In this document: positions 41,123 through 52,303 of the stretch, one piece after another
Layout of the letters: each line of letters opens with the position of its first letter
Position numbering within the stretch: position 1 is the stretch's first letter
From: Perkinsus olseni
Lineage: Eukaryota; Perkinsozoa; Perkinsida; Perkinsidae
Direction: 5' to 3'
DNA: 64,000 nucleotides
NCBI GenBank assembly: GCA_013115135.1
Contig: JABANP010000116.1
Span: forward strand, 1 to 64,000
Notes under the pieces: model-generated
What the model was told of the DNA's origin: nothing
Seen by the model: the letters and a program-made list of their open reading frames with translations, nothing else
Databases searched by the model: none
Translations under genes and position numbers: made by a program

Positions 41123-43790
41123 ATGGGTGAACCCGACGGCGAGAAGGCGACGTTTTGGTACACGATGGTGGCCTCCACTATGGGCTCGGTGGCGGTCACT
41201 GCAGTCTGCACTCCCTTCGATGTGGTCAAAAATTACTGGCAGGTAACCTCGTTTGTATCTTCCTAGGATCAACTTAAGATGCGCTTTCCTTTTAGGCATC
41301 ACCTGCTTTGAACCATCAGCGAATCAACACGAGTGGCTTGCAAGTGATGCGGCACATTAAAGACGCTTACGGTTGGCGGGCGTTGTGGAACGGCACAGTT
41401 ACTAGTCTAGTGTATCAAATACCATCAAACTGGGTAGTGGGGAGCACGTTGACCTGTTTCGTATCTTGCATGCTTCAACCTATGATACGTATCTCAGACC
41501 TTCTTTCTACTGTACGAGCGTTGGCGCGAAGATGTCCCTGACGGAGTGGCGAGTGCCGCTGCTCGAGCCACCGCTGTTACTTTGTTTTCTCCCTGTAGGT
41601 TGATCCATACGATTTGCGGGAAATGTGGTATTACTATTTTCAGTGGAATTTCTCCGTACGCGCGTGCAAGCCACGACAGGGATGGGGGAGGGCGCCATGG
41701 CGACGGTGAAGCGAGTTTTGCGAGAAGATTCCTTTTCGAGCTTCTGGCGGGGATTGCTACCAACATTGGTCCGGTAATATCTGGGGAATCTTAGGTTGAA
41801 CACGGTTATATTCAAAAAAGGTCGAAGATACCGGCCATTCAGGCGATTAATTCTCAATGATATTTCTCTTGTCTGAATCTGTTATACCACCGTTTCCTTA
41901 CGGGACTGTTGCCTCCACTCACGAGCACTTTTGGTCCCCTCCACGACAATGGTATTACGCGTAGCTTCCTTGCCGAAGGTCCCGGGTTCGTTCCTTGGTG
42001 GCGTCACTAGTTTAACTGCTCTCCTTTTTCTCCCTGCCTTCATATTTGTGGAGGAGAAGCCCGTCCACGATCCAGTTATAATCAGCCGCGTTTCGCTTGA
42101 TTATAGCTGTTTATGGATTTGATAAAAATATCCTAAGGTTGATTATAGTCGTTCACGGATTCGATGAGGATGTGAAGATATCCTAAGGTTGATTATAGTC
42201 GTTCACGGAATCGGTGAGGATGTGAAGATATCCTAAGGTTGATTATAGTCGTTCACGAATTCGATGAGGATGTGAAGATATCCTAAGGTTGATTATAGTC
42301 GTTCACGGAATCGGTGAGGATGTGAAGATATCCTAAGGTTGATTATAGTCGTTCACGAATTCGATGAGGATGTGAAGATATCCTAAGGTTGATTGTAGTC
42401 GTTCATGGATTTGTTGTTGCCTCAGAGATCTTCCTTTCTCCGCAATCTACTGGTCGCTCTACGAGTACAACAAAAAGCTCTTCTTACCCGACCATGTGGA
42501 ACGTCGAGGGGCCGCGAGATACGCCAATAGCGAGGAGCTCCTGGAACTGGCAGAAAAACAGGTTGGGGTAGTAAAAGTAGCATAAAACGGTTTCACTTCG
42601 ACCTTACTATTAATTGTGATTATTGGACCCTGCTCGTGATGGTCATTCCTAGCTTGCGCGATCGCTTCCGTGCGCTCCTATAGATGAATCGAATAAGTTA
42701 GACAGAAAAAGACCGGGAATCTTCCTGTGAGCTCTCGGAACTCTCGGAATTCGTTTTTGCAACTGCCGAGTAATTTTAGTCGTGAGTTTGCGCGTCTTTC
42801 GCCCTTTTCTGACGGCTTTTATTATTATCTGCTTTCATCACGGGTGGTGCGAAATTTTCCGACTGTACCGAATTTTTTAACGACTTTCTTATCGTTTTGC
42901 TGGCTGTGCCGTTACCACGGAATGTCCTTCTTACCATCCCTTGCGAGATGGGTTATCGAGGGGATATCTTGGGGAATCTTAGGTTGACGCGAGGAAAACA
43001 CGAAAATGTGTGGTATCTTAGGTTAATCAGCCGGTCACATGGATAGAAACCTTCGGGTTCTCCTTCCTTAATGGGGCGGTATGCGGCACAATCGCAGCAG
43101 CCGCGACGCATCCGTTCGATATGGTCAAAACTCAATTACAAACAGCCACTCGGCCGAACAAACAACACACTAACGTGGCTAAACGGTAAGTGGATTAGCG
43201 GGCGCCCGAGTGATCGATTATTGATATTGGGCGGCAGTGCAACCTCGACCTGGTTGAAGGATATCGGCTTGATTCCGGCGATACTTGGACCAACTGGGAC
43301 CTGCCGTCAGACGGCTTTTTATTTTACCACTATAACTGATTTTATGAGAGACTCGCCGTAGGGAGGGGAGGAGGATGTATGGTCGCTTCTCGTCATAATC
43401 GATCATCCGGGCGTGCGCTTTTTCCATATGAAGGTTTTTGAAGTATTTGGCTTCAGGATTCATACGACTGGGTCGGCGATGATGGCGATTTTCAAAGAGT
43501 ATCGCTTACGTGGATTTACTGTTGGTTTGGGACCCCGGCTATTGAAGGTGCGTATCATAGGTTGAAGGGTGGAAGATACGAAATAGGTCGTGCAGGTCAT
43601 TCCTGGATGTGCAATTATGCTTGGAACCTATGAGTTCTGCCATGCAGTGGCTGATAGCCTCGAGCTCGACAGAGTTTTGAAGGTGGGCCAGAGACAAAAA
43701 ACTCAGTCGGTTGAACTTGCCGAATTTTTCAGGACCAGAAGGCTGAGCTTCCGTCGTCGTCGAAGTCCACAGGATAACCCTCGTCATTAG
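41123..43790 (+). CDS. Mitochondrial carrier, SLC25A39/40 (Mtm1)-like, eight exons
   Basis: Exons 41123-41242, 41296-41433, 41498-41594, 41644-41773, 42426-42561, 43031-43185, 43457-43547 and 43596-43790 join in frame into 353 residues. The three carrier signatures are present: CTPFDVVKNYWQ (Pro31), FSPLEFLRTRVQA (Pro118) and THPFDMVKTQLQ (Pro235). The second halves FSSFWRGLLPTLVRDLPFSA and GLGPRLLKVIPGCAIMLGTY are also typical. SLC25A39/40 and yeast Mtm1 act in mitochondrial glutathione, manganese or iron handling. The assignment to this branch rests on the ARATAVTLFSPLEFLRT and DLPFSAIYWSLYE blocks and needs a tree. Introns of 48-64 bp hold single introners; one of 652 bp holds a tandem array. 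Confidence 0.88.
41243..41295 (+). repeat. 53-bp intron holding a reverse hairpin introner
   Basis: GTAACCTCGTTTGTATCTTC ... CAACTTAAGATGC followed by a pyrimidine tract and TTTTAG. The element takes up about 70% of the intron. Confidence 0.8.
42123..42412 (+). repeat. 50-bp tandem array grown from an introner inside a carrier intron
   Basis: ATCCTAAGGTTGATTATAGT starts a unit repeated at 42129, 42179, 42229, 42279, 42329 and 42379 (spacing 50). It contains TCCTAAGGTTGA and AAGATATCC, matching the hairpin introner, so a single element was amplified in place. The intron (41774-42425) also holds a T-arm-like piece (GGTCCCGGGTTCGTTCC, about 41979). Confidence 0.85.
43548..43595 (+). repeat. 48-bp intron made of one hairpin introner, with GTGC direct repeat
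   Basis: GTGC, then GTATCATAGGTTGAAGGG ... GGAAGATACGAAATAGGTC, then GTGCAG. The 4-bp repeat GTGC on both sides looks like a target duplication that supplied the splice sites. Confidence 0.8.
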
Positions 43791-43904
43791 CGGCCGTTGA
43801 ATTCATCGTCACTTCTGTTACACCGTTAAATTGCCTGTTTTATTCCTACCACCCATTGCGCGTCGTTTCTGCGGTGGAAAGTGTTCTCTTTGGAGTTGAG
43901 GACC

Positions 43905-44070
43905 ACACCGTTCGCTTGAGGCCCCAGTCTCGCCGGAGGCTGTGATATAGGTGAAAGAGGTCAGGCTCTTCGTTGCGTCTTTACGGCGCATTTAATATAC
44001 GTACATTGAGTAGGTCTTAATAGCGACTACTTGCTAGAGACAATACGCGAGGGGCGCTGAGATATCATTG
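43905..44070 (+). repeat. Dispersed repeat, partner of 30215-30390
   Basis: Colinear with the earlier copy (GAGTAGGTCTTAATAGCGAC, GAGACAATACGCGAGGGGCG). Confidence 0.6.
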
Positions 44071-44436
44071 ACGTGCACGCGTAGAGTCATGCCAGGATGA
44101 TGTGTCCTAGCAAGCCACTAAGCATCAACCGTCTGCTTAGTCTCAACAACCGCGTCCTAATTCCTAAATCCTAAATGTTAAGATCCTAATGTCCTACCCT
44201 CATGTCCTTTGCTTAGGAATCGGTCCATGTGAAAACCATAAGGCCTAAAAAGGCGTCCCAACCCCTTTGGATCCTAAGGAAAATTGTCCTATGAAATAAG
44301 CCCCAGGAATAGAGTTATCAAGTGCGCGGAGGCGAGCGAAGTTGGAGACACGAATCTAAAACGTGCACACAACAATGATTCGTGATGGCACTCGATATGC
44401 GCCATCACCTTGTGCATGCGTGCATAGGAGAATCAT

Positions 44437-44610
44437 ACCGGTGGTATGAGCATCATAATTTGTGACACTCTTGTGTAATTGTCAGAGCTAGGCTGTGCGT
44501 TTGTCCTCCTATCTAGACGACACCATTTCAATGTATTACCATATTGTGGTTGCATCAGATCAGAATCTCTTCCTCTCTCCGGGATGTAGTACCGTGGTTG
44601 AAACATTGTT
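44437..44610 (+). repeat. Dispersed repeat, partner of 38024-38192
   Basis: Colinear with the earlier copy. It has an extra short inverted repeat (CATACCG/TGGTATG) near 44437 that the partner lacks. Confidence 0.6.
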
Positions 44611-44939
44611 GATGTAAGATATAATAGATGGTCACTAGGTGATGTGCTGGTCTGAAGCTCTGGTCTCAGTACTTGTCACACAGAAAGGCCTATCTACGAG
44701 AGGGCGACACACATATGAAAGCTCCTTATATGGGTTCATCCGCCCGCGTTATTTGGTTCTGAGGGACAGAGCGCTTTCAAACATTCCGGAGCTCCTCCTC
44801 AGTAGTCTCTCTGGTATGATACCGGACGGAATTCACTACAAAGGCGTACAGGGTTAGCATGCTCGTCGGGAGTGGGCAAGATACTCATTTCGATTGACAC
44901 TAAACCCAACTAAGGATAGCAGCTTTGGCAACACATTCC

Positions 44940-44959
44940 CAGAGAGTCTCTGGCAGAGA
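44940..44959. repeat. Five-part hexamer insertion, X=CAGAGA
   Basis: CAGAGA, G, TCTCTG, G, CAGAGA without mismatch. Confidence 0.85.
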
Positions 44960-45419
44960 CTGCTGACAATGACCTGAGATGACTGATGAAGTTGGTTGGG
45001 GTGCCAACATAACATAAGAGCTTCCTCCAGGCAAGACTCGTAATCGATCGTTGAACGCATATGCACAGAAGCTACGCTTCGGTACTCGGCGCTCGCCATT
45101 CCTTGATAGGGCCAGTGTAAGTGACTGGCTGCTTGAGACCACAACACCCGGGTTTTGCCACGTGGAGTCCGATCTCTCATCTGCTGTCTTCTAATCATCC
45201 GCCACTTAGCTTAACTTCAGTGTAGCTTCTTGCCGGAGCAAATGTCTACGTCGCTGATCCTATCTGTTTTCCAGTATGAAATGTCACATTACAGGAGTCC
45301 CTCAGACTCCCTGCATACTCATGCACGCGAGGGCAAGGCGCATAGAGAAGTCAGATGACTATCTGATACTGATGATACGTAGTAGCAGTAAAGGTAAGTG
45401 TCACTATAGTGCACTTGTT

Positions 45420-46127
45420 TCTCGCACCCTTGCGCTCGCGTATGTGAGTATGCGTGCTAAGTCGCGATCGAAAGTGTCCCTCCTCTTGACCTTCATAGAC
45501 GAGAAATAAGAAGAAGGACTGTACGTGGAGACCGGCGGTCTCGGGAGTTCTCAACGTATCGACCCACACGGTAAGGTGCAAGTCCGAACTTAGTTCGCCG
45601 CCTCCAGGACGTGATGGGAGATTGTACATAGCGCGGCCAGGGTGACAATTGGGACAGTCAGGTGTCCCCTGGGCGAACCTATGATACCAGCAATAATGGC
45701 CATGGTGGACAAGGAAGGAGGTATCCATTAACTCGACTTGCTCAGCTATTGGACTATCGTCACAATTGCCTTCAACGAGTGGGCATATCCCCTCTGACGA
45801 TTCACCGGTTCCAGACTTGCATCCCGTGTACCTTACAGGGGGCGTGCAAGCGCATGCGTTCTTCCCGCTATGAGCAGTTAAGCTGAGCATAGCTCTTTTT
45901 TATGAACCTCGACTACGTTTACATCCGAGTTCTTCCTCGACGCCACAGCACTGTATCGGGTTCGAGTGCACGAGTCATGCACTCGAACCCGATACATTGC
46001 ATACAGTGATGCAGCATGACAATATATTCTCGAATAACTCTTCGGCTGTGCTGAAGAGGAGCTTCCGGCAACGCTGAGGTCCCACTCGTTGATTCTCTGC
46101 TCAGTAAAGTTTCGTCGATCCCAATCG
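45420..46127 (+). repeat. Upstream segment of family B copy, present three times in the window
   Basis: The stretch before the gene at 46128 is repeated before the truncated copy at 51024 (about 50330-51023) and, inverted, before the broken copy at 60502-61410 (about 61411-62060). Landmarks are TGAGTATGCGTGCTAAGTCG, GGCGAACCTATGATACCAGC and CATGCGTTCTTCCCGCTATG. The copies differ by palindromic insertions. Confidence 0.75.
45953..45995. repeat. Long palindrome upstream of family B gene
   Basis: 18-bp perfect arms (GTATCGGGTTCGAGTGCA) about CGAGTCA. Allowing one mismatch the arms reach 21 bp about a single G. The same palindrome is at 61504-61546 but missing at the matching place (about 50930) before the 51024 copy. 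Confidence 0.85.
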
Positions 46128-46946
46128 ATGCTCTTCACCCAACTCTTCGCGGTTGCCTGTGTCCTGTTCCCAGTGGCTGAGTCTCTCACAAAGGGAAAAT
46201 ACTGTGGGCTGCAACAAGTGGCGTTCCGTACGCCCGCCTTGTATGCCTGCATCACTTTCGACTACGACGACTCCTCGAGCAGTGCTACCCTTGGTTACAA
46301 CTCCCGAAACTTCCACTCGCTCACTATAGGGTATGATGATGTGAGCGTGAAGGAAGACGGCGAGATTTCTCTGAAGCGCCAAGGCTTCACTGAGAACGAC
46401 CATCCATTCCCCAATGTCGAGCTTCGCGTCCGTCTAGTGGTCGATGCTGAGAAGAAAGATACCATCAATGTGGTCGACGCGGAAGAGAAGATTCTGTACA
46501 CGCTCACTACGGAGCAATGCCAACGATGCCTTTCTCTGGACGCTGACTGCCGGGCTGAGCCGGCAAACTCTTCGCGTGCCCTACAAGCGACGGACGACGG
46601 CAGCCCCGTTCCCTCAGGGGAATATTATGGAAATTTTTCTACTCATGAAGTCCACTTGTCTGCTTATTATGAGGATCACAGGTTTGGCGAGTACAAGTTC
46701 GTCGGGAAAGGGCCGACTACCTTCGAGTACAACTCTGGTTACACTGATATGGAGCTCGAGCAAACCTTCCCGGGGGACTTCGGCGGCGGCTACGTTCTTG
46801 ATATGGCCTACTTCTGGTCGGAGTACTCGAGAATGCTATTCAGCTTCACGGTAGGCTTTGTCTACTATCCCGGCGTTGGGATGTTCAGCTCGTATTTCGA
46901 TAAGGCGACACAGACCTCAGAATTCAAGCGACTAACTCGCGCTTGA
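46128..46946 (+). CDS. Secreted cysteine protein, family B (272 aa, intact)
   Basis: MLFTQLFAVACVLFPVAESL is a signal peptide; the ATG at 46128 is conserved in the two sister copies, which fixes the start. The mature protein begins KGKYCGLQQVAF and has ACITFDYDD, DGEISLKRQGFTENDHPFPN, LRVRLVVDAEKKDTINVVDA, LYTLTTEQCQRCLSLDADC, then a beta-rich C-terminal half (EYYGNFSTHEVHLSAYYEDH, GKGPTTFEYNSGYTDMELEQ). It is the fullest member of this family here and the template for judging the broken copies. Secreted and lineage-specific by inference; no known domain. Confidence 0.75.
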   Translation: MLFTQLFAVACVLFPVAESLTKGKYCGLQQVAFRTPALYACITFDYDDSSSSATLGYNSRNFHSLTIGYDDVSVKEDGEISLKRQGFTENDHPFPNVELRVRLVVDAEKKDTINVVDAEEKILYTLTTEQCQRCLSLDADCRAEPANSSRALQATDDGSPVPSGEYYGNFSTHEVHLSAYYEDHRFGEYKFVGKGPTTFEYNSGYTDMELEQTFPGDFGGGYVLDMAYFWSEYSRMLFSFTVGFVYYPGVGMFSSYFDKATQTSEFKRLTRA

Positions 46947-47498
46947 AAGAAGGGGTTGTTCTGTGCTGGAAGCTCCGGTACGGAGGCCCTTCGCTGACTG
47001 CATGCGTGCGCAAAAGTCGTTTCGCATTGCTATCGTTACAGCTTTTTCTGTACTACTCAGTTCCACCGCTCACAGAAAAGGTTTTTGAACTCCGTGATGT
47101 GGAATTACGAGTATTGGGCACTTGAGCTTTGCGATTTACGCGTCGTCTTGAAAGTACATTCCGAAGACCTTCAGCGTCCCCGTCTCGCCTCGTCTTGACT
47201 CGAAACTCTCGTGTCTCTCCATCAGAAGAAGTGGTGAGGGAGAGGGTTTCACTGTCTATACATAGTTAATGGAATGCATGCGCCACAGTTGTCAATGCTC
47301 ACTGCATTGCACAGCATAACGCTCTCACACCGTGACAGCGTTGTATCGATGCTGTGGACTCTATACTACGGAGTCTATAGCATTGTATCATCCGGGAGAA
47401 GTTCCCCCCGTTGGTTCATACTTGGGGAGCCAGTCTACGCGGCGAGACCGACAGTAGTGAATCTTGATAATGATGAAGTGTTAGTCAATCCGATTTAA

Positions 47499-47527
47499 AA
47501 TCGGCAACATTCTGAATGTTGCCGATT
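47499..47527. repeat. Odd palindrome, 14-bp arms
   Basis: AATCGGCAACATTC about a central T at 47513; perfect. Confidence 0.75.
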
Positions 47528-48028
47528 GAATTGAAGCCTGAATTGAAGCCTTCAAGCCGTTGCAAATTTGAACCGTACGAACCGTTTGATTTTGCACGTC
47601 AAAATTTGACGATAAAATCGGAGAAAGCTATCAACAAAATCATTTTGTCACAATACCGCTCATTAAAATCAGTGGAAGCCTGTAAACGGTGAACGCCAAG
47701 CGCGCCCACCATGGTCACCTGTTTCTCTAAGAAACAGAAAATTTCTCAAGACCCGATTCATATCAGCTCCACACGTTTCTCATCATTTACCTGACTGCTT
47801 GGCGTAGGCGTTGAGTTTAGCGGTTATTGACTAGAAGGTCGCGCATTCAAACGTTATGATAAATCATCATTGATAGTCTTACTAATATTGTCTTTTTAAC
47901 TGCACCTTGAACTCAATTTTTGCACTGCAATTTCCACTCCAAATTTGTTATCATCGGCGTACAGTCACTCAGGTCTACTTCTCATTCATCGTCATTTGCG
48001 ATCGCTTTGAACCTCGTTGATTGACTCA

Positions 48029-48047
48029 GTGCGAGACAGTCTCGCAC
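48029..48047. repeat. Odd palindrome, 9-bp arms
   Basis: GTGCGAGAC about a central A at 48038; perfect. Confidence 0.7.
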
Positions 48048-48472
48048 TCCCACGAATAATATCTGTCCTAGATCCTCTCGAACGAGGGAGGAGGAAACTT
48101 GTTATATGATAACATATAACACTCAGGGTTCGAAGAAGGCTCCCAGGTAGGCACCTAATAGTACGACATATTGGTACTGTACGAGTGCTGGTACTGCGGC
48201 TCTAGTAGTGGAAGGCGACTCAGGGTGACATCGCGCTGCTCGAGGTTACCTCGCTGTGGCACCTCTAACCTTTAGCTTCCGCAGCTGAAGGAGGAGGTGC
48301 CACAGCTGTAGGGGCCCGCAAGCTGACACACGATTGTGTATTGCACAAAGCTGAGACGATGCTACCAATAGTTGCAACATTGTTGAAACTGAGAAACCTA
48401 TCGATAAGCCTATCTTTGGTAGTACCAAATTACCAAATTGGTACTCACATCTATCGACTGGATCTGGCCGAC

Positions 48473-48492
48473 CCCAGCCGCTGGGGCCCAAC
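48473..48492. repeat. Five-part hexamer insertion, X=CCCAGC
   Basis: CCCAGC, C, GCTGGG, G, CCCAAC; the last copy has one mismatch. Confidence 0.6.
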
Positions 48493-49669
48493 GAAACTCC
48501 TCTTAGGCAGTTCATTTGAGGGATGAAAGTGAATGTAAGAGGTTTGGACTGTAACTTTGTATCAACCCCTCACCTTGTTTGCCGATGCGACGACGGCGAT
48601 GCCGTTGTTGTCCTCAGTGAGGACGAACTTCGTATCAAACTTTCGAAGGTTGGTGCAGGCCGAGGTTGGTCGACTCAGTCGAAACACCCAGTCGACTTAC
48701 CGTGACTTTCTCGATGCTCTCGAACCTTGATACGCGAGCATTTGAAAGTTAGGGTTGCTAACGTTTCCCCGACAGGTCACGAACGGTGACTCACGATACA
48801 CATGTGCCTTTGCAGCTATGCAAAAAAATATTACGGTACAAAAGTGGACTTGTCCTGTGGGTATACGGTTCGGGTGACGGAAATCTATCGGCCTTAGCCT
48901 TGTTCGGACTTGTTGTTGCGCGACCTCTGGATAACCGATGCTACAGCGATGTTATCAGTGCCAAACATCGGAGATCCTATAACGAGAGAGAAGACTATAA
49001 TACCACTCGAGGTTCGCTGATCGAACTTCGCTCATACTAAATATTTCTCAAACCCGCCTCTTATTAGATGGGCTCCTTTCCGACTCCACCAAGGATTGCA
49101 ATAGCGATATGATTGACGGAAAGTCCTTTTCTAAAGAAGCTTTGTGTTGGCAAGTTTTCAGGCGTATTCACCAGCGACAAGCGAATATGAGACGAAAAAT
49201 ATCCTTCTCGAACCAGAAGTTGCCAATTTCTGGTAGGTCAAATTGGAACAGCCATTTTTGGCAAAAGGAGTTTCCGGTGATATCTCTTGTGAAACGGTTG
49301 ATCGACTTAGACTTGTTCGCTGTTTGGGTTCTGATTTTCTGATTTCTGATTGAGGTATGATTCATCACAAAACTCTGTCATCACAAAACCCCCAACGAAA
49401 TCACGAACTGTCCTGACAATGTGTGAGGGAGAGGTGGTCAGACCGCGAGCCGAGTGGGTGGCCATGCTTGTTGAGTATTGCTTGACGGATGGCAATGATA
49501 CTGACCGCTGATTGGGCTAGACACCCGCTCTGACGATTTGAGCTGGCAGCTTCCGTGGTCCACACTGTCGACTCCACAGACTGTACTACAGTCACTGTAG
49601 AGGTGAACAGTTAATTACGCGCATCGCAGCCTTTGGCCGCGCTTCACCCTCTTATCGATCTTGCACAGT

Positions 49670-49692
49670 GTTCGTGTGCAATGCACACGAAC
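49670..49692. repeat. Odd palindrome, 11-bp arms
   Basis: GTTCGTGTGCA about a central A at 49681; perfect. Confidence 0.7.
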
Positions 49693-50111
49693 TAGATACG
49701 AGAATAAATGCCACCAGCAGATCAAACTGGCGCTCAAGAGTCGCTTCCGGAGTCGTTCGAGTTATGACTCGGTCGACCGGGAGTGTGGGGTGAGGACTAA
49801 CAGGTCGAAAACCGGCTTGAGCATAGGCTCAACACTTACGGGCTTCCGAGCGATAGTCTCATTACCTCCTTTGAGAGGCCCAACGCCTCGAAATGCCCCC
49901 CCTCGTAAGGCAATGTCTCCCGATCAACTAAAAGAAAAATTTCTCCGACGCGAGCTCGGACGGATGACTCAGTACTGGTCAGGTCAGCCCTATGCCGCCC
50001 TAGGCAACCGTTTAGTGCCCATGTGTGCGTGTCGAACTCTCTCGCGGCCCCATCCGCTCCCTCGAATCGTCGCCCGACATCTTTACGTATTTTGATTCGT
50101 ACGTACGCATG

Positions 50112-50200
50112 CAGGACATCATGTCCTGGAGAAAATTATGGAGCTCCCATGTCCTGGACATGGGAGCTCCATAATTTTCGTTGATCCGATCAACTTGATC
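50112..50200. repeat. Chain of palindromes: GGACAT, 24-bp arms, TTGATC
   Basis: GGACAT, C, ATGTCC near 50114; then perfect 24-bp arms 50131-50154 and 50156-50179 about one T; then the five-part TTGATC, C, GATCAA, C, TTGATC at 50181-50200. Confidence 0.85.
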
Positions 50201-50524
50201 GGAACATCCACATTCATCTTTCTCTGGACTTCACGTTCGGAGGCTGGCTGGTTCCCGAAGTCCGAGAATGGACGAAATGTTACATCAGGAGGATTCAACC
50301 CTCGGGGGATTGGCCTGCTTGTTTCTCGCATCCTTACGCTCGCATTCTTGAGTATGCGTGCTAGGTCATGATCGAGATTGACTCTCTCCCGTACTCGAGC
50401 AATCAGAAAAAGGGCCGTACGTCGAGACTGATATGTAGTCTCGGGAGATCTCAGTGTATCGAGCTACAGAATGAACAGCTACAGTGCAAGTTTTCCGCCT
50501 CCACGACGTAATTTACGCTCACCG

Positions 50525-50575
50525 CGCTTAGTAGGACCTCTTTTTACGTCACGTAAAAGGAGGTCCTACTAAGCG
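50525..50575. repeat. Long odd palindrome, 25-bp arms, copy-specific insertion
   Basis: Arms 50525-50549 and 50551-50575 about one C with one mismatch. The matching places in the two sister segments (about 45630 and 61880) lack it. Confidence 0.85.
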
Positions 50576-50879
50576 GGGTGAACGTCACACCCGGGACACC
50601 CAACTGTCCCTCAGACGAACCTACGATACCCGTAATAATAACTATCATGCATTAGAACGGAGCGACTCAATGACTCCACCTACTCAGCTATTGGACCATC
50701 GTTACACTGCCTTCAACGATACGGCGTATCACCACTGCCCGGCTTACACCCCGTGTACTCGGCGGTCTCTCACGGGCGTGCATGTGCATGCGTTCTTCCC
50801 GCTATGAGCAGTCAAGCTGAACATATCATGTTCAACATAGCTCTTTCTCCTGAACCTCGAGTTCCTTCAGTGACGGACC

Positions 50880-50899
50880 TTCACAATGTAAACTTTACA
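50880..50899. repeat. Five-part hexamer insertion, X=TTTACA, copy-specific
   Basis: TTCACA, A, TGTAAA, C, TTTACA (one mismatch in the first copy). Sister segments at about 45918 and (inverted) 61577 have a single TTTACA here. Confidence 0.8.
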
Positions 50900-51023
50900 T
50901 CCGTCTTGAGTTCTTGTTCGAACGATCAGCACTATCGAAAATAACTCCTCGGCTGTGCCGAGGAGGAGCTTCCAGCAATATTGAGGTCCAACTCGTTATT
51001 TTCTGCTTATTAAAGTTTTGTCG

Positions 51024-51503
51024 ATGCTCTTCACCCAGCTCTTCGTGGTCGCCTGCGCCCTGTTCTCAGTGACTAGTGGTTCCATCACGCCGGGAAAATA
51101 CTGTGGGCTGCAACCGGTGGTTTTGAAGACACCCGGTTATGCTTGCATTATTTTCGACTATGACTCCCCGAGCAGGGCCGCTCTTGCTTGCAAGTCCTTC
51201 AGTTACCACTCGCTCAGTATAAGGTATGATGATGTGAGCTTGAAGGAGGACGGCGAGATTTCTCTGAAGCGTCAAGGCTTCACTGAAAAGGACCATCCAT
51301 TCCCCAATGTCGAGCTTCGCGTCCATCTAGTGGTCGATGCTGTGAACGGTACCATCAATATGGTCGATGGGGACGACAAGGTTCTCTACAATCTCAGTGC
51401 CGAGGAATGCCAACGATCTCTTTCTCTGAACGCTAACTGTACGAAGTTCGCTCTTGATCGCTCCCCTGTAGGCAACGGCCTTATCCTCCAAATAGGCTTC
51501 TGA
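51024..51503 (+). pseudogene. Truncated family B copy (about 160 aa)
   Basis: MLFTQLFVVACALFSVTSGS is the signal peptide, followed by GKYCGLQPVVLKTPGYACII and DGEISLKRQGFTEKDHPFPN as in the 46128 protein. Similarity stops after CQRSLSLNANCTKFA, then a short unrelated tail leads to the stop at 51503. The missing C-terminal half is replaced by a fold-back element that starts 29 bp later. It could still be expressed as a short secreted protein, but it is most simply a truncated copy. Confidence 0.65.
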
Positions 51504-51531
51504 ATGGTGTAGAGTAGAGTGGGTTGAATAG

Positions 51532-51852
51532 GTTTATCGTACAGTACCCGCCATCTCAAGATTGTATTTGCTTTGGTGGACCTCACGCATTCAATTCTCC
51601 GAGTTATGAGCTGAGATTTTGGATATAGATTTGAGATTAGGTTCGGGAAGTCCTTGTCCCAGGTCGCAAGTGATATATATGTACTAAAATTTTCGCCCGC
51701 CCGTTTTTTCGTGAAACGGTCACCCGCCTAAGCCATCGGTCATAGTTAGATACCTCTATATCCAAAATTTCAGCTCATAACTCGGAAAATTGAATGCGTG
51801 AGGTCCGTCGAAGCAAATACAATCTTTAGATGGCGGGTACTGTACGATAAAC
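51532..51852. mobile_element. Fold-back (MITE-like) element with 96-bp arms
   Basis: Arms 51532-51627 (GTTTATCGTACAGTACCCGC and onward to TTTTGGATATA) and 51757-51852 are inverted copies with a few mismatches, around a 129-bp centre. It lies where the C-terminal half of the family B copy should be, so its insertion or a linked deletion truncated the gene. No target duplication was identified. Confidence 0.75.
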
Positions 51853-51960
51853 AGGAGAGGCGTACGGAATGCAATAGCTATGGGACAGAAGCTTTGTAGC
51901 TGTGAAGAATTGTGTGATGGCACAGTGCACACTGACGTTGTAATATACGTCTTATCTTGT

Positions 51961-51993
51961 AAGTGTTTCGGTAAAACTTTTACCGAAACACTT
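51961..51993. repeat. Odd palindrome, 16-bp arms
   Basis: AAGTGTTTCGGTAAAA about a central C at 51977; perfect. Confidence 0.8.
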
Positions 51994-52303
51994 TTACCGT
52001 GAAAGTGGAGTGCTAAGTCTAGGCTAGTGAAGTATGTTCCACTTAGCCATTTGGCCGCGTGGTTAACTTGTATACTTGCGAACCGAAACACCCCGGGTTC
52101 AATCCCCAGGTCTGACTGATGCGCGACACTGTCTCCGGCTACAGCCGATAAACGCTAATGTTCCACAATACTAGTGCACCCGTGATAACTACCGAGCACA
52201 ACACTAACATCTTTGTAACATCATCAACATCATGTGACCTTATCCAGCCAACACTCCCACTACAGCCAACTATTATCCACCTAGTTCAATTTGATTCAGC
52301 TGA

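Larger units (their letters stand above)
46947..49660. other. Intergenic, no gene recognised
   Basis: No frame longer than about 90 codons shows coding character. The stretch holds odd palindromes and short unique sequence only. Confidence 0.4.
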
